DNA of 7,353 nucleotides, taken from an uncultured Eubacteriales bacterium. GTDB taxonomy: Bacteria > Bacillota_A > Clostridia > Christensenellales > Aristaeellaceae. The translations under genes were made by a program, and so were the position numbers. Shown here one piece after another: positions 1 to 6,872 of the stretch; positions within the stretch are counted from its first letter, which is position 1, and each line of letters starts with the position of its first letter. The notes under the pieces were generated by a model. That model was not told where the DNA came from. It worked only from the letters and a program-made list of their open reading frames with translations, and did not search any database. The DNA lies in the NCBI GenBank assembly GCA_900313545.1, contig OMRS01000418.1, positions 1 to 7,353 of the forward strand, written 5' to 3'.

Positions 1-1116
1 CGCCTGACCCTCCTTGTGCTGATCGCAGCGATGGGCCTTACCATCTATATGCAGTCCTCCGGCCGAACCAGCATCGTCGAACTGATGACTTCCTTTATCA
101 TCAGCCCCTTCCAGCGGGCGGTCTCCTCGGTCACCTCAGCCGTATCCGGCTATATGTACCGTCTCAAGCTGCGCAGCAACATCGAATACGAGTACAACCA
201 GCTCAAGGCCCAGAATGACGAGCTGATCCTGCGGACCATCCTGTATGAGGAGCTGCAGGAAGAGAACGCCCAGCTGCGCGCGCTGCTGGGCGAATATGAG
301 GGGAAGGCGGAGATGAACCCGGTGCTGGCCCGCGTCATTGCCAGTGAGACCGGCAACTACTTTTCCACCTTCACCCTGAACAAGGGAAAAAACGACGGCA
401 TCGATACGCAGATGGCCGTCATCACGGCGCAGGGACTGATCGGCTATACCTATGAGGTCTTTCCGGATACCTCCAAGGTCATCACCATCGTGGACGACCA
501 GGCCTCCCTTGCGGCACTCATCGAAAGCAGCCGCGACCAGGGCGCCATCAAGGGCACGCTGGGCAGCACCGGCGAGCCCATGTGCCGCATGTACTACCTG
601 AGTGCAGACAGCGTGCCGCGTCCCGGAGACCGCGTCATCACCTCCGGCGTGGGTGTGTCCTTCCCCAAGGGACTGCTCATCGGCTATGTCCGTGAGAGCA
701 CCCGGGCCATCGAGGACAACAAGCACTACATCGTGGTGGAGCCCGCTGCAGATTTTGAGCACATCGAGAATGTGCTTGTACTGCGCTACTATGCGGAAGT
801 GGAGCAGATGCCGGACAATTACGACAATACAGAGATCATCATCGCGCCTGTGGCCACCGCGCGCCCGCAGGCAGTCATCGAAGAAGAGCGCCTGCTGCAG
901 ACCACGCCGGTCCCGCTGCCGGATGCCCCTGGCCGGGCGACGCCCACACCTATCCCGGATGCTGTGAACTTCATCGTGGATGAAGAAGCGATGGGCGACA
1001 ATGCAGAGCGTTTCGTCCAGGTGACCGGCGAGCCGCTGGTCGACGAAAACACCGTCACGGAGATGGATTTCGCCGGGGATGAGGATGAGGAAGAGGGGCC
1101 GCCGGCAGCCCCCTGA
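1..1116 (+). CDS. mreC: Rod shape-determining protein MreC (5' end beyond window)
   Basis: MreC is the bitopic membrane protein of the elongasome that links MreB filaments to PBP2/RodA and promotes the active state of PBP2. The reading frame is open from base 1 and reads RLTLLVLIAAMGLTIYM, which is most of an N-terminal membrane helix, so the true start lies upstream; a GTG at 16 falls inside this helix and is unlikely to be the start. Numbering codons from base 1: a heptad-like coiled coil at about 55-98 (ELQEENAQLRALLG), then the MreC beta-domain at about 106-262 with family signatures ARVIASE, LNKGKNDGI, GLIGYTYEV, PGDRVITSGVGVSFPKG and VEPAADFEHIENVLVL. It is followed by an unusual tail of about 105 residues rich in Pro, Thr and acidic residues (ATPTPIPD; final GDEDEEEGPP). 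MreC proteins are usually about 270-300 residues, so this one is long because of the tail. It is first in the visible operon, with mreD starting 24 bp downstream. Confidence 0.95.
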   Translation, partial: RLTLLVLIAAMGLTIYMQSSGRTSIVELMTSFIISPFQRAVSSVTSAVSGYMYRLKLRSNIEYEYNQLKAQNDELILRTILYEELQEENAQLRALLGEYEGKAEMNPVLARVIASETGNYFSTFTLNKGKNDGIDTQMAVITAQGLIGYTYEVFPDTSKVITIVDDQASLAALIESSRDQGAIKGTLGSTGEPMCRMYYLSADSVPRPGDRVITSGVGVSFPKGLLIGYVRESTRAIEDNKHYIVVEPAADFEHIENVLVLRYYAEVEQMPDNYDNTEIIIAPVATARPQAVIEEERLLQTTPVPLPDAPGRATPTPIPDAVNFIVDEEAMGDNAERFVQVTGEPLVDENTVTEMDFAGDEDEEEGPPAAP

Positions 1117-1127
1117 CCTCAGGGATG

Positions 1128-1133
1128 AAAGGA
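1128..1133 (+). promoter_or_regulatory. Ribosome-binding site supporting the TTG start of mreD
   Basis: AAAGGA at 1128-1133 lies 7 nt before the TTG at 1141. The ATG at 1125 is in another frame, and the first in-frame ATG (1201) would remove the first membrane helix of MreD. The site therefore supports the rare TTG start. Confidence 0.6.
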
Positions 1134-1140
1134 TACTGAT

Positions 1141-1677
1141 TTGACCAGAGTACTGAAAATCCTGCTGTGCCTGATCCTGGTTTGCACTCTGCAGACCACG
1201 ATGGTGCGCTTCATCGCCATCAACGGGATCAGCCCGGATCTGATCGTCTGCTGGCTGGTGGTCATGTCTGAGACCTACGGCACCTTTGGCGGATTCTGCA
1301 GCGGTGCCGTCGCCTCCATGCTCTATGATGCCAATGTGGGATACATCATGGCCGTGAACCTGGTTGTCGGGACCGCCATCGGCTATTTCAGCACGCTCCT
1401 GGTGCCGTATTTCAGGAGGGTTTTCCGGAAAAGCAGAATCGCCAGCTGGCTGGCAATGATGCTGGCCACCCTTATGGGCTGTCTGATCAAGGACATCGTC
1501 AACATCGGATACCTCTTTCTGATCGGTTCAACCCTGCTGGACCTTGAGAACATCCCCGTCACCCTGCTTCGCCTGGCGGTGTCCAGTCTTTACTCCGTCA
1601 TGATGATCCTGCCTCTGGGACTGATCCGCAGACGGATCTTTCCCGATGAGAAGAAAAACCTGAAAAAACCGGACTAA
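1141..1677 (+). CDS. mreD: Rod shape-determining protein MreD
   Basis: MreD is the polytopic membrane partner of MreC in the elongasome. The 178-residue product is very hydrophobic, with about five membrane segments: roughly residues 4-20, 33-42, 49-85, 100-120 and 140-162. The family signature near the second segment is present as GISPDLIVCWLVVMSETYG (Pro32-Asp33), followed by a Gly-rich turn GTFGGFCSG and Asp63 in SMLYDANVG. The C-terminus is basic and cytoplasmic-looking (RRRIFPDEKKNLKKPD). Length is normal for the family (about 160-180). The start is TTG, chosen because it has an AAAGGA site 7 nt upstream and gives a complete first helix; the next in-frame ATG would truncate it. MreD is poorly conserved in sequence, so identification rests on size, topology, the PD motif and position between mreC and the PBP2 gene. 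Confidence 0.92.
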   Translation: MTRVLKILLCLILVCTLQTTMVRFIAINGISPDLIVCWLVVMSETYGTFGGFCSGAVASMLYDANVGYIMAVNLVVGTAIGYFSTLLVPYFRRVFRKSRIASWLAMMLATLMGCLIKDIVNIGYLFLIGSTLLDLENIPVTLLRLAVSSLYSVMMILPLGLIRRRIFPDEKKNLKKPD

Positions 1678-1698
1678 TCCTGTATCACGGAGGAACGC

Positions 1699-4227
1699 AT
1701 GCCGAACCAACTTGTGGGAAGATTCAGAGCAGTGGCCGTTTTCGTAGGCTTCCTGCTGTTCGTTCTGATCGCCCAGCTGTTCAACCTGCAGATTCTGAGC
1801 TACGAGGAGAATGCCCAGAGCGCTGAAAACAAGAAGACCAAGGTCATCACCAGCCAGGGATCCCGGGGGACCATCATGGACACCAACTCCCTGACACTGG
1901 CCTATGACAAGCAGGTGTACAATGTGCAGTTCTACAGGGATCCCAACTTCGTCCCTTCAGAGCTGGACCCGGAGACCGGGAGACCGGTCAGCCAGTATCT
2001 GCTTTACACCCGGGCGATCATCGAGGTCATCGACATCGTGGAACGCAACGGGGGAAAGATGGAGACCAATTTCTCCCTGGTGCGCGACGAGATGACCGGC
2101 TTCTGGGTCTTCAGCTGGAACAACAACGACTACACACTGGCCCAGCAGGCCGCAAGGGAAAAGATGTGGCGCAGCAATTTCTATGTCCAGAGCACCACAG
2201 CCTACCCGCAGCAGGAGCTGTTTGACATCCTGTGCAAGCGTTACCGCATCCCGGCGGACCTGAGCGACGAGAAGAAGATCAAGATTCTGGCGGTCTGGGA
2301 AACCATGCAGAACAACGCCTTCCTTTCAAGACCCATTACCATCTCCTCCGGCGTGAGCTGGGAAACGGTCATCGAAATCGAGGCCAAGGCCCTCATCCTG
2401 CAGGGCGTCTCCGTCTCCGTCAGCACACAGCGGGTCTATCCCAACGGCACGCTGGCCTGCCACGTCGTCGGGTATATCGGCAAGATCCAGAACTACGACA
2501 CCTACTACGCCAATTACAAGGACAAAGGCTACGCCCTGTCAGACCTCATCGGTCTGGACGGGATTGAAAAGACCATGGAGGACTGGCTTACGGCCAACAC
2601 CACCCAGCGCGTAGGCAAGCGCGTGGTGGAAATCGACCGCTACGGCGCCGTCAGCCGGACCCTGTCCACCACCGAGGCCACGGACGGCAACAACATCAAG
2701 CTGACCATTGACTCCAACCTCCAGCGCGTGGCCGAAACAGCCCTGCAGGACAACATCGAGTACATCCGCAATGCCCAGGAAGACCTGCTCAACAACGACA
2801 CGTGGCTTGACACCAACAAGACCGTGCTGCAGGGCACCGACCGGGACTTTGACTCCAATCCCATCGAGCTGGCGGAAAAGGGCGCGGTGGTGGTCATCGA
2901 CATGACCGGCAGAGTCCTTGCCCTGGCCAGCTATCCGCCCTATGATCCCAACGCCTTCATCATGGGCGGGAAGGTGGCTTCCGATATCCTGCTGGATCCC
3001 CGCTACCCCCTGGTCAATTACGCCATCCAGTCCCGGGATACTCCCGGGTCCATCTTCAAGCTGGTAACTGCCACCGCAGGTCTGCAGACCGAGCAGCTGC
3101 TGGTGGATGAGACCATTGACGATGAAGGCTACTTTACCCTGTACGACAAGAGCAGCCCACCCCGGTGCTGGATCAACCAGAAACAGCTCCAGCGCCATGC
3201 CAACCAGACGGTCAAGGAAGGGCTGACCCATTCCTGCAACTATTTCTTCTATACCGTGGGCTCCCGGCTCTATGAAAACACCGACGATCAGCTCTACAAA
3301 TATGCGGCACTGTACGGCCTGACCACCCGCACCGGCATCGACCTGCCGGGCGAGCTGCAGGGGTATGTGGGAAGCCAGACGACCCTGTACGACAAGAACA
3401 AGGCCATCAGTGCGGCGGAGCAGTCCACCTGGCGTCCCTCCATCGTGTTCAACAACATCAAGCGGCATCTGGTGGGCGTGGGTGAGAAGTACAACATGAT
3501 CTTCGATGAAACCAAGCTCAACACCTGCGTGAAGCGGCTGATGGACATGGCCGTGGATTACAACCAGTCCGACTGGCTTCCCGAAATCCGGACCATCCTC
3601 ATGGAGGAGCTTGACATGCCCCGTGAGCTGGTTTACCTGCAGATCGTTGCCGGTGATACCTACATCATGCTCAACGAAATCAAATGGGGCGGTTCCGAGG
3701 CCATCATGTGCGCCGTGGGTCAGTCCATCACCACGGTGACCCCGGTGGCCGTCGCCCGATACATCGCTGCCGTGGCCAACGGCGGCAAGGTATATGACCT
3801 GCGCCTCGTTGACTCGATCATCTCTCCCGAGGGCGAAGTGCTCAGCCAGAGCTCGCCCATCATGGCCTCCCAGATTGAAGGCCCGGACGCACAGTATTAT
3901 CTGAGCGTCATCCGGGAAGGAATGAAAGGCGTGACGGAGGCAGAAGGTACCGCAACGCGCTTCTTTGCCGGGACCGGCATCGGAGACCAGATCGGCGCCA
4001 AGACGGGAACCGCCGAAAAAACCCGGATCGATCTGGAAAACAACGCGTGGATGGTGGCCTTCGCCCCGTACGAGACTCCCGAGATTGCCGTGTGCGTCTA
4101 CATTCCCCACGGATACAGCGGTTCCTACTGTTCCCTGACGATCCGTGAAATCTGCGAATACTATCTGGAACACCGCCATCTGGGCGGAGATGATTTCCTG
4201 CCTCCGGCCAATTCCCTGGCCAACTGA
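1699..4227 (+). CDS. mrdA: Penicillin-binding protein 2 (class B PBP, elongasome transpeptidase), enlarged
   Basis: This is a monofunctional D,D-transpeptidase that cross-links peptidoglycan made by RodA, anchored in the membrane with its catalytic domain outside. Seen in the 842-residue product: a membrane anchor at about residues 9-31; pedestal-domain signatures GSRGTIMD and YPNGTLACHVVGYIGKI; the GLDGIEKTMEDWL region; NIKLTIDSNLQ; and GAVVVIDMTGRVLALASYPP leading into the transpeptidase domain. All three catalytic motifs are intact: S451-I-F-K454 (nucleophile Ser451), S512-C-N514, and K768-T-G770. Family PBP2 proteins such as that of E. coli have about 630 residues. The excess is in three places: the N-terminal part, about 40 residues at 352-392, and about 85-90 residues between DLPGE (Asp548) and GQSITTVTP (Gly674). 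Long PBP2 proteins are known in Clostridia. The start ATG has GGAGG at 1689-1693, 5 nt upstream. The symbol could equally be pbpA/pbp2; a SpoVD or FtsI role is less likely because of the mreCD/rodA neighbours and the absence of PASTA repeats. Confidence 0.93.
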   Translation: MPNQLVGRFRAVAVFVGFLLFVLIAQLFNLQILSYEENAQSAENKKTKVITSQGSRGTIMDTNSLTLAYDKQVYNVQFYRDPNFVPSELDPETGRPVSQYLLYTRAIIEVIDIVERNGGKMETNFSLVRDEMTGFWVFSWNNNDYTLAQQAAREKMWRSNFYVQSTTAYPQQELFDILCKRYRIPADLSDEKKIKILAVWETMQNNAFLSRPITISSGVSWETVIEIEAKALILQGVSVSVSTQRVYPNGTLACHVVGYIGKIQNYDTYYANYKDKGYALSDLIGLDGIEKTMEDWLTANTTQRVGKRVVEIDRYGAVSRTLSTTEATDGNNIKLTIDSNLQRVAETALQDNIEYIRNAQEDLLNNDTWLDTNKTVLQGTDRDFDSNPIELAEKGAVVVIDMTGRVLALASYPPYDPNAFIMGGKVASDILLDPRYPLVNYAIQSRDTPGSIFKLVTATAGLQTEQLLVDETIDDEGYFTLYDKSSPPRCWINQKQLQRHANQTVKEGLTHSCNYFFYTVGSRLYENTDDQLYKYAALYGLTTRTGIDLPGELQGYVGSQTTLYDKNKAISAAEQSTWRPSIVFNNIKRHLVGVGEKYNMIFDETKLNTCVKRLMDMAVDYNQSDWLPEIRTILMEELDMPRELVYLQIVAGDTYIMLNEIKWGGSEAIMCAVGQSITTVTPVAVARYIAAVANGGKVYDLRLVDSIISPEGEVLSQSSPIMASQIEGPDAQYYLSVIREGMKGVTEAEGTATRFFAGTGIGDQIGAKTGTAEKTRIDLENNAWMVAFAPYETPEIAVCVYIPHGYSGSYCSLTIREICEYYLEHRHLGGDDFLPPANSLAN

Positions 4228-4263
4228 AGCCGGCAGGGAGCATTCATCAACGAAGGAGCAAAC

Positions 4264-5436
4264 ATGTTCAGGCAAAATTCCAGGCTGGCCAATCCGCATA
4301 TGGACTGGCCCCTGCTCATTGCCTCCTACCTTCTGGCGTTTTACGGGGTCCTGGCCATCACGATTTCCAACTATGACTCCTCTCTGGGCGCCGGAAGGTC
4401 CCTGCAGGAGCTGATCATGGACGCCAATAACGGCCGTCTTCAGCTGCTGTGGGTGGTGGTGAGCTTTGTGGTTGTGGCGCTGATGTCCAGCGTGCGCTAT
4501 GACCTGATCGGGCGAATGTGGCCGATCATTTATGTGGGCGACGTGCTGCTGCTGGGGATGGTGCTCACCACCTCCAAGATCAATGGCGTGCGCGCCTGGT
4601 TCCAGCTGCTGGACCGGACCCTGCAGCCTTCAGAGCTGGCCAAAATCGCTCTGATCATCACCCTGTCAAAAGCCCTGACCCGACACAAGGGCCGGCCGAT
4701 TCCCACATTCGGCTATTTCCTCTATGTCTGCGGGCATTTCGGTATCCCCGCGGTGCTCATCCTTCTGCAGCCGGACATCGGCACCCTGATGGTCTTCATG
4801 GTCATCTTTGTGGTTCTGCTGTTCATCTCGGGCTTCGAGCTCAAATACATGCTGATCATGGCCGCCATCGCCACGGCGGTACTGATTCCCGTGGTCTTCA
4901 TGCTGGCCTCCTCCAACAACTTCCGCTGGCTGCGCCTGGTGGCCTTCCTGAATCCGGAATCCGATCCCACAGGCAGCAGCTACCAGATCGTCAATTCCAA
5001 GGTGACCATCGGTTCCGGCGGGCTGTATGGAAAGGGCCCTTTCGCGGAAGGGACGCTGACCCACCTCAACTATGTGCCGGAGAACCACACGGACTTCATC
5101 TTCACCGTGGTGGGCGAAACCCTGGGATTTGTGGGAGCCCTGGTGCTCATCGCCCTGTATGCATTTGTGATCTACCGGATGCTGATGCTGGCCTTCAATA
5201 CGGCGGACAAGTACGGTCAGCTGATCATCATGGGCGTGATGGCCATGCTGTTGTTCCACGTGTATGAGAACATCGGCATGTGCATCGGCGTGATGCCCAT
5301 TACCGGCATCCCGCTTCCGTTTATCAGCTTTGGAGGCACGAACCTCGTCGTGAACATGGCGGGGGTCGCACTGGTATTGAATGTGACGCGAAACAAGAGC
5401 TCTCTGGATCTGAACCAGCAACTGGATGAGTCCTGA
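4264..5436 (+). CDS. rodA: Peptidoglycan glycosyltransferase RodA (SEDS family)
   Basis: RodA polymerises lipid II into glycan strands and forms a complex with the class B PBP encoded just upstream. The 390-residue product has about ten hydrophobic segments, beginning at about residue 14 (DWPLLIASYLLAFYGVLAI). SEDS signatures in order: QPSELAKIALIITLSKAL; LLQPDIGTLMVFM; SYQIVNSKVTIGSGGLYGKG; the extracellular-loop motif VPENHTDFIFTVVGETLGF, in which Asp277 matches the position of the catalytic aspartate of SEDS enzymes; and a C-terminal ITGIPLPFISFGGTNLVVN. The last motif is a slight variant of the common SYGGSS form. Length is typical (about 370-420). ATG start with AAGGAG at 4253-4258, 5 nt spacing, 36 bp after the PBP2 stop, so co-transcribed and probably co-translated at matched levels. 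RodA rather than FtsW or SpoVE is inferred from the mreCD/PBP2 context. Confidence 0.95.
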   Translation: MFRQNSRLANPHMDWPLLIASYLLAFYGVLAITISNYDSSLGAGRSLQELIMDANNGRLQLLWVVVSFVVVALMSSVRYDLIGRMWPIIYVGDVLLLGMVLTTSKINGVRAWFQLLDRTLQPSELAKIALIITLSKALTRHKGRPIPTFGYFLYVCGHFGIPAVLILLQPDIGTLMVFMVIFVVLLFISGFELKYMLIMAAIATAVLIPVVFMLASSNNFRWLRLVAFLNPESDPTGSSYQIVNSKVTIGSGGLYGKGPFAEGTLTHLNYVPENHTDFIFTVVGETLGFVGALVLIALYAFVIYRMLMLAFNTADKYGQLIIMGVMAMLLFHVYENIGMCIGVMPITGIPLPFISFGGTNLVVNMAGVALVLNVTRNKSSLDLNQQLDES

Positions 5437-5468
5437 TCCCCAGAGCCGCAACAACCTATGAGGAATTC

Positions 5469-5472
5469 GAGG
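5469..5472 (+). promoter_or_regulatory. Ribosome-binding site for the helicase gene; two possible starts
   Basis: GAGG at 5469-5472 is 5 nt before ATG 5478. An alternative pairing is AGGA at 5461-5464, 7 nt before GTG 5472. The two starts differ by only two residues; ATG 5478 is preferred because of the stronger codon. Confidence 0.45.
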
Positions 5473-5477
5473 TGGAC

Positions 5478-6674
5478 ATGGTGGATAACTCTTCGCCCGG
5501 ATCAGAACTGCTGAAGAAATATGATATCAGCCAGGAAGTGATCCAGGCTTTCGAATGGAAGGGATTCAGTGAACTGACTTCCATTCAGGCAAAATGCATC
5601 CCCGACATGATGGCGGGGCATGACATCATCGGTATTGCGCCCACGGGAACCGGCAAGACGCTGGGCTTCGGCATCCCGATGCTGGAGTACGTCAACCTGA
5701 AGGATCCGGTAATTCAGGAGGTGGTTCTGGCGCCCACGAGGGAACTTGCCCAGCAGATTGCCGATGAACTGACGGACCTGGCGCATTTCATCAGGGGACT
5801 TCGCATTGCCGCCATTTATGGCGGGCAGTCCTTCGCCAAACAGCTGCAGGCTCTGCAGAAAAAACCGCAGATCATTGTGGCCACCCCCGGAAGGCTGCTG
5901 GACCACATGAGCCGCAAAAACATCCGTCTGGACTTTGTCCACACCATGGTTCTGGATGAAGCCGATGAAATGCTCAAGATGGGATTCGTGGAGGATGTGC
6001 AGAAGATCATCGACAGCACGCCGGAATCCCGCCAGCTGGTGATGTTCAGCGCCACCACCAACCAGGATGTGCTGACCATCTCCTGGAAGTACCAGCACGA
6101 TCCCATTCAGATCACGGTTCCCCCCAGGAAGGAGGACAAGCCGGACATCCGACAGTACATCGTGGAGACGGATCAGAAGAAGAAATTTGATCATTTCCGC
6201 TACCTGCTGGACATCATCGACTATCACCGCTTCATGGTGTTCTGCAACACCAAGGGCATGACCTCCATCCTCTGCGAAAAGCTCCAGCGCCTGGGATACA
6301 AGGCGGAATGCCTCCACGGGGATGTGAAGCAGTCCATTCGCGACAGGGTCATGCAGGATTTCCGGCGCGGCAAGTTCGAAATCCTGGTGGCCACGGATGT
6401 GGCTGCCCGCGGCATCGACGTGGACGATGTGGATGTGGTGATCAACTATGATCTTCCGGAAAAGAACGAATACTATATCCATCGGATTGGAAGAACCGGA
6501 AGAGCAAGAAAAAGCGGCGTCAGCTTCTCCCTGGTCTGTTTCCGCGATCTTGTCCGAATGGATGAGGTGCTCAAATACACCAATGACGTGAAGCCTGTCA
6601 CCCTGGTCGTGGATGATGAAATGGACACCCTGTGCGTAAAGGAGACCGGGGAGCCCTTTATGGAGACCCTCTGA
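5478..6674 (+). CDS. DEAD-box ATP-dependent RNA helicase, core-only
   Basis: An ATP-dependent RNA unwinding/remodelling enzyme of superfamily 2, acting in the cytoplasm on structured mRNA or rRNA. All helicase motifs are visible (numbered from ATG 5478): Q motif with Gln37 in GFSELTSIQAKCIP; motif I APTGTGKT with Lys60; Ia PTRELAQQ; Ib TPGRLLDH; motif II D160-E-A-D163; motif III S191-A-T193; motif IV MVFCNTK; motif V ATDVAARGID with Arg311-Asp314; motif VI H335-R-I-G-R-T-G-R. Both RecA-like domains are complete, but only about 55 residues follow motif VI, so the protein (398 residues) lacks the RNA-binding C-terminal domain of DeaD/DbpA or a long basic tail. This resembles short CshA/CshB/RhlE-type proteins, but I cannot choose among them. 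It begins about 40 bp after rodA with no terminator between them, so it is probably the last gene of the elongasome operon. GTG 5472 is an alternative start. Confidence 0.95.
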   Translation: MVDNSSPGSELLKKYDISQEVIQAFEWKGFSELTSIQAKCIPDMMAGHDIIGIAPTGTGKTLGFGIPMLEYVNLKDPVIQEVVLAPTRELAQQIADELTDLAHFIRGLRIAAIYGGQSFAKQLQALQKKPQIIVATPGRLLDHMSRKNIRLDFVHTMVLDEADEMLKMGFVEDVQKIIDSTPESRQLVMFSATTNQDVLTISWKYQHDPIQITVPPRKEDKPDIRQYIVETDQKKKFDHFRYLLDIIDYHRFMVFCNTKGMTSILCEKLQRLGYKAECLHGDVKQSIRDRVMQDFRRGKFEILVATDVAARGIDVDDVDVVINYDLPEKNEYYIHRIGRTGRARKSGVSFSLVCFRDLVRMDEVLKYTNDVKPVTLVVDDEMDTLCVKETGEPFMETL

Positions 6675-6751
6675 TTCCAGAGAGGGAAGTGACGCCTTCT
6701 CCAGCGGCAGCACAGAGCACAGAGAGGCAGCAGAGAGTCCGGCAGATACAA

Positions 6752-6778
6752 AAAACCGGAAACGTATTTTCCGGTTTT
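6752..6778 (+). terminator. Rho-independent terminator ending the mreC-helicase transcript
   Basis: A perfect 11-bp stem (6752-6762 AAAACCGGAAA with 6768-6778 TTTCCGGTTTT) encloses a 5-nt loop. The 3' arm ends in TTTT and the 5' arm is preceded by further A, so it may also stop transcription from the opposite strand. The GC core is only 4 bp. It lies 77 bp after the helicase stop. Confidence 0.75.
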
Positions 6779-6785
6779 ATCCACA
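6777..6785 (+). promoter_or_regulatory. Candidate DnaA box (TTATCCACA)
   Basis: An exact match to the strong DnaA-box consensus, overlapping the end of the terminator and ending 7 bp before the -35 box of the next promoter. It is single, with no AT-rich unwinding element or box cluster, so it is not an origin; a regulatory DnaA site or chance are both possible. Confidence 0.3.
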
Positions 6786-6792
6786 GGATTTC

Positions 6793-6821
6793 TTGTCATT
6801 TTAGAAAAGCTGTGATATGAT
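6793..6821 (+). promoter_or_regulatory. Sigma-A-type promoter with extended -10, for the DUF1292 gene
   Basis: TTGTCA (6793-6798, 5/6 to TTGACA), a 17-bp spacer, then TATGAT (6816-6821, 5/6 to TATAAT) preceded by TG at 6813-6814 (extended -10). Transcription should start near 6828, giving a leader of about 45 nt. It lies just after the upstream operon's terminator, so the DUF1292 gene is independently transcribed. Confidence 0.75.
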
Positions 6822-6828
6822 TGGCCTG

Positions 6829-6839
6829 CTTCTCAGAAG
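6829..6839. repeat. Short palindrome at the predicted transcription start
   Basis: CTTCT-C-AGAAG, a 5-bp inverted repeat around one base, sits exactly at the predicted start of the DUF1292 transcript. It could be an operator half-site pair or chance; no known regulator is recognised. Confidence 0.25.
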
Positions 6840-6872
6840 ATAATCCAACTAGATGGCGAGGAGGAAAAGAGC

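Noticed and set aside
3033..3048. Two CCCGGG copies close together inside the PBP2 gene
   Set aside because: They encode the conserved region just before the active-site serine; codon use explains them.
2539..4299. Long minus-strand open frame (586 codons) opposite PBP2
   Set aside because: It is antisense to a gene with intact PBP motifs; the translation is His/Gly/Val-rich with no recognisable domain, as expected of a shadow frame in GC-rich coding DNA.
4518..5267. Open frame of 249 codons overlapping rodA in another plus frame
   Set aside because: The His/Arg/Gly-rich product lacks hydrophobic or domain patterns, while the rodA frame carries all SEDS motifs.
5480..5488. Near match to a reverse-strand DnaA box (GGTGGATAA)
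   Set aside because: One mismatch and inside the first codons of the helicase gene; no cluster, so chance is the simpler explanation.
6667..6686. Possible hairpin CCCTCT/AGAGGG around the helicase stop codon
   Set aside because: A 6-bp stem with an 8-nt loop and no T-tract; the proper terminator is about 70 bp further on.
5502..6713. Long minus-strand open frame (403 codons) opposite the helicase
   Set aside because: Same reason: it mirrors a fully conserved DEAD-box gene and has no own motif or convincing ribosome-binding site.
6710..6723. Tandem 7-mer GCACAGA x2 in the gap after the helicase
   Set aside because: Only two copies in a purine-rich stretch; no array, spacer pattern or palindromic structure to suggest a functional repeat.
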